Source: Tamarix chinensis
Lineage: Eukaryota; Streptophyta; Magnoliopsida; Caryophyllales; Tamaricaceae
Length of the DNA: 64,000 bases
Direction of reading: 5' to 3'
Assembly (NCBI GenBank): GCA_030549775.1
Contig: CM060177.1
Coordinates: forward strand, 66,703,638-66,767,637
The position numbers were made by a program, and so were the translations under genes. The notes under the pieces were generated by a model. That model did not search any database. It was not told the DNA's origin and saw nothing but the letters and a program-made list of their open reading frames with translations. Of the stretch, positions 1 to 11,987 are shown in pieces (positions within the stretch are counted from its first letter, which is position 1; every line of letters starts with the position of its first letter).

Positions 1-944
1 ATAGGGGTTGCCAGCGATGACAAAATCGACAAAAAATCAAATTCGGTAGAGGGTGGTTGAGTAGGCCAAGAGGAGGGAAAAACGTGTGAGAATAGGGGAG
101 ATGGATTGGTCTATGTGGTCGCCGAATTAGGGGGAAGAGAAAGGGAGAAAAATGGTCGGTCAAAGGGGCATAACCAGTGGCAAAAAATGAGGGACGGGCG
201 GTAGAGTTACAATCGACAGCAAAGGGAGGAAGAAGAAAGAAGGAAGAAGGGTGGGGGTTGGACCGGCAGTCCAGAAAAAAAAAAGAAAGAAAGGAAAACG
301 GGGCGAAGAACCGGCCGGACGGCGGTAAAAAAAATTTTTTAAGTGAAACGCCTCATTTAGGGGGAAAAAGAGATAAAACGCAGCACGGTGAGGGACGAAA
401 GAAGGACAACGGCTGCGTGAGCTAGGCAACGCCGAAGAAAAAAAGGAGGGAGGGAGGACTTGGGCCGCTAGGCTGGCCTAGGTCAGGGAAGGAGAAAAAG
501 AAAAGGAAAGAAAAATAGTGCGTTGGGTTAATTAAATTAAATAGAATATTTGGGATATTTAAAATTAATAATATTTAAATAAAATAATATTTAAATCCCT
601 TTTTAGGCTAATTTAGGATTTTTAAAAGATTTTTCATAAATTTCATTTTAATTAGCAAAACACCCTAAATTTCTCCAATTAAATTATTTATAAAATTCCT
701 ATTAATTTGAAACTATTTTATCCTTCCTATTTTAAATGAAATAATTTATTTAATTTATTTTTAAAATAATATCCTTAATTAGTAAAAATACCTAATTTCT
801 CCTAATTAAAATACTTATAAATTTCTTCTTGATTTGTCCTAATCAATTTTCTTTTATTTTAATAACATAATTTATTAAATTAATTTTTCTAAAAAAATCT
901 TATTTAACTATAATTTTTAAAATTACAAATTTCAGGGCATTTCA
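1..944 (-). mobile_element. A-family LTR, 5' part, reversed (A6), cut by window edge
   Basis: Read on the minus strand this begins TGAAATGCCCTGAAATTT at position 944 and runs through the AT-rich block (530-940) into the pyrimidine-rich leader (1-520, seen here as GGA/GAA-rich DNA). The same order occurs on the plus strand at 15744, 31386 and 48715, where three complete copies start. The other end is outside the window, so no target duplication can be tested; the right flank is ACGAG (945-949). It directly abuts the pol remnant at 945, so it inserted into or replaced the upstream part of that element. Open frames of about 80-90 codons at 160-429 are low-complexity readings of the leader, not genes. 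Confidence 0.8.
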
Positions 945-3454
945 ACGAGGCTCTAGTTGGATGTGGCCTTAGGAATGGGTGGGGTAAACTTCATAGTAGA
1001 CATGGTTGAGATGGACCTTTAGTATTTTGACATTATCCAAGGGATGGATATGTTGGAGAGGTATAATGTAGTGATAGATTCTTTACATGAGCGAGTCTTG
1101 TTGCAGGGACCTTAGGGTGCTAAGGTCTCCTCTCAGAGAAGCAAGCCTAGATCTATGATAAAATCCTATCTACAGATACTTTGTATTCCTTAGTGCAGAG
1201 TGGTTACCTTATGTATTTGTATGAGGTTAAGGATCTGAACAAGGATATGTCAACATTGGATGATATTTTGGTTGCCTAAGAGTTTCCAAACATGTTTTTA
1301 GAGGAGATTACAAGCATGCTGCTAGTACAAGAATAGACTTCACTATTAAGTGGGTATTGGGGGTTGAGCCTATCTTGAAGGCACCATATCGGATGGTACC
1401 AATAGATTTGAGGGATTTGAAGGCTCATTTGAAGAACTTATAGGTTTATGGCTACAATCACCCAAGTGTGTCTCCATAAGGAGTGCTAGTTATGTTTGTG
1501 AAGAAGATGGATGGGAGCCTCCATCTGTGCATTGACTATTAGGGTTTGAAACAACTAACGGTGAAGAACCGATATCCTCTTTGGAGGATCGATGACTTAT
1601 TTGACCAACTTCAAAGGGCTTTGATCTTCTTAAATATTGACTTGAGGTTGGGATATCATTAGTAGCGCATCTTGAGATAACCATCATGAAGATAGCGTTT
1701 AGGACACGGTATGAGCAGTTGGGCACTACGAGTTTATGATGATACCTCTTGAGTAGGAACACATCAAACTCTTTGATTTCTATTGTGGTATCTAGTCAGT
1801 TTCTAGAGGAGCTTTATGAGATGGGGATAGAGATGATCCCATATGGTGACTTAGAGGTGTTGATGTGCGCATTGACGATTACATTGATGATTTTTGACGA
1901 GATCCTAGAAAGACAATTATGGATGTTAAGCTTAAGAGGATTTGACAAAAGATTAAGGAAGTCAAGCTAAGGGATTCTAGATTCACAAGGATGGTAGCAT
2001 TTGATACAAAGTTTGATGGTATATACCACAAAGTTGCACTAATTTGAAGCATCAAATTTTAGAGGAGGGTCACTACACTCTATATTTCATCCACCCAGGA
2101 GAGGATAAGTTGTATAATGATCTCAAGAAGATTTATTAATGGTCTTGCAATGAATCAAGAGGTAGAAAAGTTTGTGTTGAGATGCCAGACCTACTAGAAG
2201 GTGAAGATCGAGAATTGGAGACTTGTAGGGTTTATTCAGCCTTTAAATGTTCTAGGGTGGAAGTCAAGCTCCATCTCAATAGATTTTGTTAGTGGGATAT
2301 CATAGAGTCGTAGTAAGTGCAACATAATTTGGGTTATCATAGACAGACTGACTAAGTTAGTAGTGTTTATGCTGATGAAGTTGATATGGAGTATGTTTGT
2401 GGTGAGTAGGCACGGTACACCTATGAACATAGTCTCTTATTTAAATTTAAGATTTATTTCACACTTTTAGGGGAAGTTGCAGAAGGCTATGGGAATGAGA
2501 TTGATGATGAGTACCACCTTCTACCAAACTAATTATGGGAACACTAAAATGATAACTCAAACACTCAATAATAAACTATGAGCTTGCAATTTGGGCTTCT
2601 GAGGAAGTTGGGAAGATCATCTACATTTGGTTGAGTTCTTGTACAAAAAAAGTTAGCATAAGGATGCCACCCTTTCAGGCACTATATAGACATAAGTGTT
2701 CGGCACCCTTATGTTGGAATGATATCGGTGAGACTATTATACTTGGATCAAAAATGATTAAGGAGATAAATCAATAGGTTCGGTTGATTTAGAACAAGAT
2801 GAGAGAAGCTTAGAGTTACCAGAAAAGCTATGTAGATCAGAGGCACCATACTGATGGATTTGAGATAGAGGATAGATTTCTGTTAAGGGTTTCATCCACT
2901 AAAGGGGTGCAAAGTTTTGGTCAGAAAGGAAAGCTGAGCTTGAGATATACTGGTCCTTACGAGATTCTGTATAGGTTAGTGAGGTTATATACCCCCTAGT
3001 ACTTCCACCAAAGTTACCCTGAGTTCATAACTTCTTCCACATCTCTTAGCTGAGGAATTAAACTATAAATCCATCCCACATGATCAAAATAGACAAGGTA
3101 GGGCTTGATGATTCTTTATCGTATAAAGAGAGCCCGTTAAGGATTCTCAACAATAAGATTTGATGGACCTAGACAAGCTCAATTCTGGTTATGAAGTTCC
3201 TTTGGAGCTATAATGGAGCAGAAGATGTGATTTGGGAGACCAAGAATGATATGTGTGAGACATATCCTGAGCTTTTTAGCCTATGCGTGTTAGGTTAAAG
3301 GTTCTCCCCCTTTTAATAGGGTAGTCCCTAGTACCATAATGTCAACTCCGATAGCGTTAACCACCGAGATCACCTACCTTACATACTTTTTTTTCTTCTT
3401 CCCTAGCCTTGACTTCTTGAATTTGGGGATGAAGTCTCTTTTAAGTGGAAGTCA
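945..3454 (+). pseudogene. Degenerate Ty3/gypsy chromovirus (Tekay-type) pol
   Basis: This is a decayed polyprotein, read with many stops and frame changes. In order I see a protease tail (GMDMLERYNVVIDS, about 1030-1085), the reverse transcriptase N-terminal part ([34 protein letters not shown], about 1380-1665), a linker before integrase, an integrase core (IQPLNV, IIWVIIDRLTK, GSWEDHLHLVEF, about 2230-2660), the post-integrase SH3-like part (about 2900-3050) and a chromodomain-like tail (NGAEDVIWETKNDM near 3210-3260). The order and the chromodomain fit Tekay/Del chromoviruses. The catalytic half of the reverse transcriptase and most of RNase H are missing between about 1740 and 1800. The 5' side ends at the reversed A-type LTR at 944. 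It is followed directly by its 3' LTR. It cannot encode working protein. Confidence 0.85.
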
Positions 3455-3919
3455 CATAATATCCCAAATTTTAGCTAACATTAATCTTAAGTAATTAATA
3501 TTGTAACTTATTTCTAATTTCAAAAAATTAATATTTCTATCTTACCCTAACTCTCTAATCTTAAATCTTAGCCTAACCCTAATTTTTATTCCAAGTTCTG
3601 AATATATTTTCTATCCTAAACCTAATATGGGATAATCATTTTATTAAATTATCCCAATATCCTAGCCTAAATTATTTTGACTTTAACTTAAATCTAAACC
3701 CACACCTTTTCTTTTCCTTTTTTTCATTTTCTTCTCCTTTCCTTATTTTATTTTATTATTCTTCCCCTATTAGTCCTCTACTCTTCTATTATTCTTGCAT
3801 GCATGCCTCCCTTGCCAAGCCTACCCCTACACCCTATCAACTTGTCCCTTCTCAACTTCATGGATGAGGTTGAATATTTGCCCAATCACCACCTCTCCTC
3901 ACCATTTCTTTTTTACATG

Positions 3920-3936
3920 TACATATATATAAAAGG
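3920..3936 (+). promoter_or_regulatory. TATA-like box in B1 LTR
   Basis: TATATATAAAAGG lies inside the pyrimidine-rich leader of the LTR, where an LTR promoter would be expected. This is inferred from sequence and position only. Confidence 0.45.
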
Positions 3937-5499
3937 AATATTTAATTCTTGGACCTACTCCCTTCTCCCTCTATTTTCTATCAAAAAATTTCACCCCAAA
4001 TCTAGCCTCTCCCTCCTTCTTTCCCCCTCTTCTTCGTCACCCAAAATCACCCCCACTGGCAAGCCCAACCGAGGCACCAACACCACCACCAATAGCATTT
4101 TCCATTCCTTCACCCTTAGCACCTGAAACCTTTTTCATTCCCTCACTTCATCCTCCATCCAAAATCACCATACCCTACCACAAAAAACACCAAAAAAAAT
4201 TAGCCATTCCTATTCCTTTCCATTCGGCCATTTTCACCACAACACCTCCACCACCTTCAGACATTTTTGCCACATCACCCCTACCTTTTGGCCAAAACCA
4301 CCAAAACCTCCACCCCCTATTTGGCAAAATCCACCTCATCCCTCCACATTAATTTGGCCATTTCAATCTTATCCCACCACTCTCCTTCAGCTAAAACCAC
4401 AGGATCTCACCCCCACCTTTCACAACAATTGAACCCCCTCCTTGTTGCACCAATTTTGGTTGAGACTCCTTTGAAACTTAATTTGGTTTTTTCCCATTAT
4501 TTTACCCTTTCATTAACTTAACCTCTCCTTAAGTATATCATTTAATTATAATTATTTTTTGGTAATTGTTCTTAGGTGAAACTCTAGATGTTCGAAAGAG
4601 GCAAGATAGATAATTGTGCTTACATACCGGAGATTTTTTGTAAAGATACTAATCGATGTTTTAGGGGTTTTTTGCTAAATTATTGTATGGATATATGCAT
4701 TATCATGATATTATTATCATCTGGTTAAATTCATGTTGTTAATGATATGATAATATGGATTATATGATAGAAAGACAGTATGAATAATGAAAAACTAATA
4801 TGATGTTATAATAGTAAGCTATAATTTTGGAGATGAGTATAACTTGTGGAAGAGTAGTATCAACCTAATAAATTATGATAGGTGGAAAATAATTATATTT
4901 AATATGTATGGTGATAAATGGAGGATTTGGTCAATGTAGGTTAATATGGAAATTTTAGTATTTTAACATGTTAGGAGGATTAAAATATGCCAATAATATC
5001 ATGTGGAGAGTGATTATGAATGTCATAAGTTCTCCAAAAAGAGAAAATGGCCTAAATTGGAAATAATAACTTTAAAACAAAAATATTATTAAATTTGATA
5101 TCTTTATGAGCCTTATGATAAAAGTTATGACTTACTTATAAAATAAAGGTTTGGGAGCTTTATGAATAGTAACTGTATAGATAGAATTATTATCACATGT
5201 GTAAGAAATGAGAGTTAGACCTTAAATTTTTTTTATGTTAATAATAATAATAATTTTCAAGGAAGATATACTAATTTTGGTGGCTAAATGATCAATATGG
5301 GAGAAGTTATGCCTAAATTTTGAATTTAGGGTTTTTATGAAAAAATAAGCATCTTAACCTTTGAGATGGTATAGTTATCTATATGTCGATGTATTTGTTG
5401 CCTTAATTATGTTTTGTACTTTTAAAATCATTAATGAATAAGAGATTAATCATTTAAGTAAAAGATCAAATGAGTTGGGCTAAGGTATTTTATAGGTCC

Positions 5500-5945
5500 A
5501 TTCCACCGAATAATAATAGTATCTCATAAAAGTGTTACCCGAAGAGGTCTCGAATTTGTTCCACCAAATGATAATAGTGGCTCAGGTGTATTGTCTTTGA
5601 GAGGTTCTTCAATCTATTCCATCATGTGAAGAATAGTGGGGTCCTATACTCATCATGAATAAGAATATAATTTGAGATAAATAACTTAAAGTGGAAGAGT
5701 ATGTGAGTTAAGATCTAAGTGTTGGATTCATTCCACCAAATGATAATAGTGGCTTAAGTGTGTTGTCCCTAAGATATTCTTCAAACCATTACACTAGTTT
5801 AAGAATAGTGGCTCAAGAACATTATGCCTTAATAGGTATTGGCTCCGTTCCACCGAATGATAATAGTACCTCGGGTGTGTTGTCTTTGAGAAGTGCTTCA
5901 GACCATTCCATTAGTTTAAGAATGGTGGCGTCCTTAAACTCAATG
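5500..5945 (+). repeat. TTCCACC...ATAGTGG palindrome series in B1
   Basis: At least six variants of a roughly 22-bp imperfect palindrome (CCACC ... ATAATAGTGG) are spaced about 40-80 bp apart and separated by TGTTGTC/TTGAGA-type spacers. The same motif occurs in B2 (40015-40165) and in the A-type LTRs. Confidence 0.75.
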
Positions 5946-6591
5946 TAAATAAAAGAATATAAATTTTTTATATCTAAACAAAAGACTTATATCAGTCCTT
6001 ACCTTGTGATATCTTATGTGAATCATATATTTACTTATTCTCTATTTCACATATTTGTATTTAAATGTATTACTAACTTGATAGTATTGTTACATTGCTT
6101 AGTACGTAGCGTGTTAACCATCCCTTTTTATGGGTGTTGCTCATTTTCATAAGCAAAGAACCTTGATGCTTTTATGTAGGTCTTTAAGGACCAACTAAAT
6201 AATTTTATTAATTTTGATGCATTGTGTGGGAAGGAGTGACTTTTATCTGTACTAGGTGTTTGGGAAAAGAGTGATGTTATCCAAATGACATTTTAGCTAT
6301 ATACCTTTTGAATTATTCAATATATGGTATCCCTTTTGTTGTATTTTGTTACTATATTATCAAGTTAACCTCTAAACCAATGTTTATATTCATAAAGCTT
6401 CTCGCATTTCTAATTACCTTGTTTCACTATGAATGGTATTAGCTTTGTGATTAATGTGAAAATGGTATGATAAACAAGACTTATGTCAATTGTAATACCC
6501 CCAAAATTCAGTACTGAAAAATTTTGTTTAATTAAAAGGAAATAGTGTAAGAAAAATAATAAAACTGTGAATTCTGGGGATATTACCGCCA

Positions 6592-6637
6592 CACTTAGTA
6601 CCAGACAAGTTCAGTCCTACCATTCTAGTACCAAGTG
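6592..6637 (-). other. Terminal hairpin of A4
   Basis: CACTTAGTACCAG (6592-6604) faces CTAGTACCAAGTG (6625-6637). The two arms pair over most of 13 bp with a loop of about 20 bases. The same hairpin lies at the equivalent place in A1, A2 and A3, and in degenerate form in A5. Confidence 0.75.
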
Positions 6638-6878
6638 CTAAGGCTAAAAGAGAAAAGAATACAACTTACGGGAAACTCAAACCAATGATTAAATCAGAGT
6701 AGCGCAATTAAACATTTATAAGATTATAATCCACCGATGGTGGTTATAAATCAACAAATACATTGAAACCATAAATCTTAAATGGGAAGGAATACAACCC
6801 TAGAATTTACTGGATAGTACCTTACACTCTTTCCAGAGAGCCCACTTGAATAACACCTAAAACGACCTGCAAAGGACA

Positions 6879-6934
6879 CTGCCCATTGAATAGGCAGGAG
6901 ACCCACAAATGGAACCCTTTAGTACTACGGTACT
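6879..6934 (-). other. Hairpin cluster of A4
   Basis: CTGCC/GGCAG (6879-6883 with 6893-6897) and AGTAC/GTACT (6921-6925 with 6930-6934) are the A4 counterparts of the cluster at 52509-52563. The arm sequences differ from A3 (CTGCTC/GAGCAG) but remain complementary. Confidence 0.65.
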
Positions 6935-7139
6935 GAGTAACCCTTTAATTCACACTTAACAGCAGGCCCGTAATGTAACACACGATACTACATACACACA
7001 TAATGAAAGGTAAATACTGACTGTCCACGTTTATACAACCACATACTTAACAAAGCAACCGAATATTAATAGGTCATAGAGAACAATCGATATGTCTGGG
7101 CCTTAAGCCCTTATTCCATCATTATCAATCATATCGGAT

Positions 7140-7545
7140 TATAATTATTCGTGTGAGTGCGGGAACCCCAATATTATAGCCAGTGGAATAGTCATGTAGG
7201 GCAAAATGCTCCTGGCCACTATTATTTGTCGATGGACCAGTCATGCAGGGCAAAATGCTCCTAGCCACTATTATTCGCCGGTGCACCGGTCTGGCCCCGA
7301 CTCACATCATATTTCACTATAAGTTATTAGTAGTTTCCATAATTTATTCATAGCCAAATCAAATTTATTGAGCTCGGGACCCCCACTATTCTGCTGGTGG
7401 ATCGGAATACAAATATACATCATCCAGGGTTAAACATCCTGGGCCACTATTATATCTGGTCGATCGGTACTCATAAACATCATCTAGAGAAAAACCTCCT
7501 GGGCCACTATTATATCTCGTGGATCGGTACTCATAATATATAATT
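7140..7545 (-). repeat. Palindrome series of A4
   Basis: Four or more copies of CCACTATTAT ... CGAT/GGTGG-type units sit between GGGCAAAATGCTCC/ACATCCTGGG spacers. This is the reverse complement of the CCACCGG...ATAGTGG series of A1-A3. Confidence 0.75.
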
Positions 7546-8279
7546 CAACTAGGCCCGGCTCATTAATCTTTCACTTTAACAATTAGTGTTTTCCCTTTTT
7601 AATCAGCACAACAATTCCATTTATTTGCCTTGATAGGGAGATCAAGATCCTGGGACACAAAGGTACATTGGTCACACTAGTAAATAAAAGCTACTCAGTA
7701 CCCTTCAACTATCAACCCAGGGACGCAAAGGTACCCTAGTCGTACTGGTGCATAAAGCTAACTCAATACTCCACCGACAAGGACACCTAATCCTTAAGTA
7801 TGCATACCCCCTAACTAGGTCCGTAGAGCTAGATAGAGTAGATATAGGGTATGGCTAGGGCACAAAGGCACTCTAGAAAATACCAAATAATCATGGGCTA
7901 AACCACATCTTTAGGGTAGCGACCCCTAAAGATCCACCATTCCCGATCTCGAAGTCTTTCACTTTAAGTATTAGCGTCTTAATTAAGGGTGATCACAAAA
8001 ACACAACAATCATATAATTATTCACTTTTAATCGTTCGGATGTCATCAGACATTTCTTATTCAAATGGTTGTCCAAGGTAACACAGAAGAATCATTAAGG
8101 CCATCTTAATCTCATCTAATTTTGAATTAAAATTCGTTCTCGTGATACCTACTAATCATAAAATACTCTTACCTCGCTAATCAGCGTTATTTGAGTCATA
8201 TTACGAAATTCCACCATCACAACGACATATTAGGTACAAACTACTCATTTTCCCCTTACTTATATAATTGCTAAGTTAT

Positions 8280-9720
8280 CCCTTCCTTACTTGACAAATT
8301 ACCATGTTACCCTCCTTGTTATATAATTACCAAATTACCCCTTACTCGATTAAGGTTACTACGTTATTTCTCATACATATTGGGTCACTAATCCCCCTTC
8401 ATAATTATTACCCTTAATATACTTTCCATTTAGTTGGTTAGATTACCACTTTTCCCTTTCTCCTTTATTATAATTAATAAATTATCCTTGAGTTTGTCAA
8501 ATTACCAAATTACCCTTCCTCATTATCCTAATTATCAAATTAACCCAGTATTTAGTTAATTACCAAATTACTGTCCTCTATTGTCAATTGCCAAACTACC
8601 CTTCTTCATTGTCAAAATTACCAAATTACCCTTTGGTTGGTTAAATTACCAAATTACCCTTCTCCATTAATAAATTTACCAAATTACCCTTTAGTTATCT
8701 AAATTACCAAATTACCCTTCTTAATTATTATAATTACAAAAATACCCTACTCCATTATCAAAATTACAAAAATACCCTCTAGTCGGTTAAATTACCAAAT
8801 TACCCCTCACATTTATCATATTTACCATTTTACCCTTCTCCATTATTACATTATCAAATTACCCTTTAGTTATTTAAATTATTATTTTACCCTTCTCAAT
8901 TATTATAATTACCAAGTTACTCCTTTCCAAATTTCACTTTTACCCCTTTTATTCACAAATTTACCATTTTACCCCTTAACTTCTAAAAATTACCATAACA
9001 CCCTTTCACTTATAAAATTACCATTTTATCCTTAATTACGAAATTACCATTTTACCTCTTTTAATTTCTAAGTTACCATTTTGCCCTTTAATCACAAAAT
9101 TACCATTTTGTACTTTAATTACAAAATTACCATTTTGTACTTTAATTACAAAATTACCATTTTTCCCTTTAATCATAAAATTACCATTTTCTCTTTAATC
9201 ACAAAATTACTAATTGCCCTTTAATTACCAAATTAATATTTTTCCCTTAAATTACAAATTTACCACTTTACCCTTTAATTACTATTTTACCCTTTATTCA
9301 CAAAATTATCATTTTACTTCTTTAATTACGAAATTACCATTTTACCTCTTTTAATTTCCAAGTTACTATTTCGCCCTTTAATCACAAAATTATTATTTTG
9401 CCCTTTAATTACAAAATTATAATTTTACCCTTTTATTATAAAATTACCATTTTTCCCTCTTCTTACCAAATTACTGATTTACCATTTAATCACAAAATTA
9501 CTCTTTTGCCCTTATTTCACAAAATTACCATTTTGCCCCTTTAGTTACGAAATTATCATTTTACCCCCCTTTCTTCCAAAATGACCAATTTATCCCTTAC
9601 TTCCAAAATTACCATTTTATCCTTTTATTAAAAAATTTACTATTTTACCCTTGCCTCCAAAATTACCATAATACCCTTTTTAATTAAGAATTACCTTTTT
9701 GCCCTTAGTACACCACTTAT
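8280..9720 (-). repeat. Degenerate AAATTACCATTTTACCC minisatellite in A4
   Basis: About 1.4 kb is made almost entirely of units of roughly 20-30 bp of the type AAATTACCATTTTACCCTT, with variable AT spacers. It lies where A1 and A3 carry their TTAGGG-containing minisatellite and explains why A4 is about 0.7-1.1 kb longer than its relatives. Confidence 0.85.
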
Positions 9721-10349
9721 ATTAAATTATTATTATTACTACATAAAATATTAATATTAACTCCTCATCCACCACTCTTATAATTAATATCACATTATTA
9801 GCACCCATACATATATTAGGTCATATTCTTGTACATGATACCTTACTAAAATCCCCTAAGGCTTCCAAAATATTAATCATGCATTAAGAATCCCAATAGC
9901 ATAATATAATATGGTTAATACTTAACATTTTCATTAACAACCAAACTCTTATCCTAAATAATATTTCCATACATAAAAAATAATATATGATGCTTCCTTT
10001 TTGTCAATCAACAACAAGAACCATATATATCATATTAAACAGCATAAACCAAGCATAATAATATATTAAAAATCCTAATCTGCTAACATACGTTAATTCA
10101 TGCGTTTAAGTGGGATTTAACGATTACCTCAATTCCCACAAAAATGAACCTTACCGGTATTCCGGTTAAAGGTTCAACCTTTAATTATCAAAACCAATAC
10201 CTTAAAATAATATCAAGATTTATTACATTAGAAATAATAAAAATCAAAGTATAAGGCTTTATAACTATTAATTAATCAAATAATTAAATTAAAATATAAT
10301 TATTCCTTAAAAATTAGTAAATAACTATATCAAGAAATGTTGAGACTCA

Positions 10350-11600
10350 TGTTGCTCATTCAGCATGAGCTGCATGCAAAGAATTGGGGAGGAGGGGCTC
10401 GAAGGTGGTGGAAATAGAGAAAAACGGGTATTTTCTGGTTAGAGGTTTGGGGCTAAGAAAAATATATGATGGGGAAGGATTTGGGGAAAAGGAATGGTGC
10501 AGAAGTGGAGAGGGGGTGTAGGTGGTGGTCGAGGAAGGGTTGAAGGCGGCTAAGGGCGGCGGAGGTGGTGGCAGCAAGGTTGTGAAGGTGGTAGTCGAAG
10601 TGGGTGTCGAGATGGGGCTGGTGAGGAAGGAAAAGGGAGGGGAAAAACAAGGGCCTGCAAGTGGTTTCTTTGGCCAAAGGAGCATTGGGGTGGTAGAGGG
10701 GGTTGTAGGGAGTAATACGGTGGCTTAGGGGGTAATGGAAGCAGCGGGACGACGGCGGAATGTGGCGGTGCAGGGTGGCTGCCGAGAAGGGAGAAGAAGA
10801 AGAGAAATGAAGGGGAAGGAGGAAGGAGGCTACGGGGTGGCTCAATGGGGGTTGTGATCAGTCGGGGTGAGGTAGAGGGTGGCAGGGGTGGTGCAGGTGG
10901 CATTTGAGGCGGCGAGAGTGGCAGAGTTGGGCAGCGAAGCAAAAACAATGTGAGAGAGGGGAGGAGAAGAAATGAAATAAGAGAGGGTTGGGGGAAGGTA
11001 TTTAGGGCTCAAAAAATGAGAGAATGAGGAAGAGGAAGAAGAAGAAGAAAAAGAAGAAGGAGAGAGAGGAGGGGATAGGGCGCTCAAGGGGTGGCGGTAG
11101 GGTGGTAGGGAAATGGCCTTGGCAGGGAGAGGAAGAAGAAGAGGGATGGCAGGGAATGGGGAAGGGAGATTTTGTGGGCTCGGTATGGCAGGGAAAACGA
11201 CGAGAAGGAGAGAGAGGGAGTTAGGGGAGGTTAACGGGGGAGAGGGATATGCATGTGCAATGGCAAGTTGGTCGGGAATTTCGCGGGGGAAGGAGGAAGA
11301 AGAAGGGGAGGGGCTGCGACGGGCGAGAAGACTGGCAGAAGGAAAGAAGGAGCGGGCCAGCCCTGTCGAGGAAGAAAGTAAAGAAAGAAGAAAAAGAGGT
11401 GGCCAGTCTCAACACAGGAGAAGGAAGGGGAAGAGGAAGATGGGCCAGGGCCTAAGGCGCAGGAGAGGAAGAGCAAAAGTAGGTCGGCAGCGGCCTAAAG
11501 AAAAGAAAAAGAAAGAAAAGAGAAAAAGAAGAAAAGGAGAAGGAAATAGGAAAAAGGAAAAAGAAAAAGGAAAATGGATTAAAATAATTTAATTGATAAA
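10350..11600 (-). repeat. Purine-rich (minus strand pyrimidine-rich) leader of A4
   Basis: The plus strand is dominated by GGA, GAA and GGT, so the native strand is a C/T-rich leader as in A1-A3. Overlapping open frames of 60-160 codons occur on both strands. Their composition (runs of Ser/Pro/Leu or Lys/Glu/Gly) is that of low-complexity DNA, so I do not call them genes. Confidence 0.75.
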
Positions 11601-11987
11601 ATAATAAAATAGAATAATTTTGGGTAATAAATTGATTTAATAATTTGATTTAAGATAAGTAAAATATAAGGGTTAAAAAAAGGATAATTTTAGTAAAATA
11701 AGAGTTTTTGAAAATTTATTTAGATAATAAGAGTATAATAAAATAACAAAATATTTATTTGAATTTATTAAATATTTATATTCAATTTAATATACTCAAA
11801 AATCCATAAAATAATTAAATTAAAAAGATTTAAAGGCTAATTTATCTAAAATAAAATCTATTTATTAAAATATAGGCTTTTAAAAATTTTGGGGGATTAC
11901 ATCAATTATGGTGGTACACCCTATATTTTGATTATATGATTCCATTGTGAATCAAAAAAATTCAATATTAAATTTTGGGATGTTACA

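Larger units (their letters stand above)
6491..11901 (-). mobile_element. A4: complete 5.4-kb solo LTR nested in B1
   Basis: On the plus strand it starts TGTAATACCCCC (6491) and ends GGGGGATTACA (11901). It is flanked by an exact TCAAT duplication (6486-6490 and 11902-11906), and the B1 LTR resumes immediately after it. No gag, pol, primer site or internal second LTR is visible, so it is best read as a solo LTR left by LTR-LTR recombination; a non-autonomous element is possible. In native (minus) orientation the parts are a pyrimidine-rich leader (11600-10350), a 1.4-kb minisatellite (9720-8280), palindrome series (7540-7140), hairpins (6934-6879) and the terminal hairpin (6637-6592). Confidence 0.9.
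3455..11987 (+). mobile_element. B1: 3' LTR of the Tekay-type element, split by A4
   Basis: The LTR starts near 3455 (CATAATATCCC, apparently a changed TGTAATATCCC) right after the pol tail and ends GGGATGTTACA at 11987. The sequence 3455-6490 is interrupted by the A4 insertion and resumes at 11902-11987, where it matches the end of the uninterrupted copy B2 (40680-40766). Without A4 it is about 3.1 kb. It carries a pyrimidine-rich leader (3700-4500), a TATA-like TATATATAAAAGG near 3924-3936, a series of TTCCACC...ATAGTGG palindromes (5500-5940) and the hairpin TTGCT/AGCAA near 6137-6156. No right target duplication can be paired because the 5' end of the element is lost. Confidence 0.8.

Noticed and set aside
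2236..2430. Minus-strand 64-codon frame
   Set aside because: It is antisense to the integrase trace of the Tekay-type remnant on the plus strand.
8280..9720. Regularly spaced repeats that could suggest a CRISPR array
   Set aside because: Units are degenerate, short and without unique spacers of constant length, in a plant LTR with no cas genes.
10356..11592. Overlapping 60-160 codon open frames on both strands
   Set aside because: They lie in the low-complexity leader of an LTR with exact insertion ends, have Lys/Glu/Gly or Ser/Pro/Leu runs and show no domain or conserved frame between copies.
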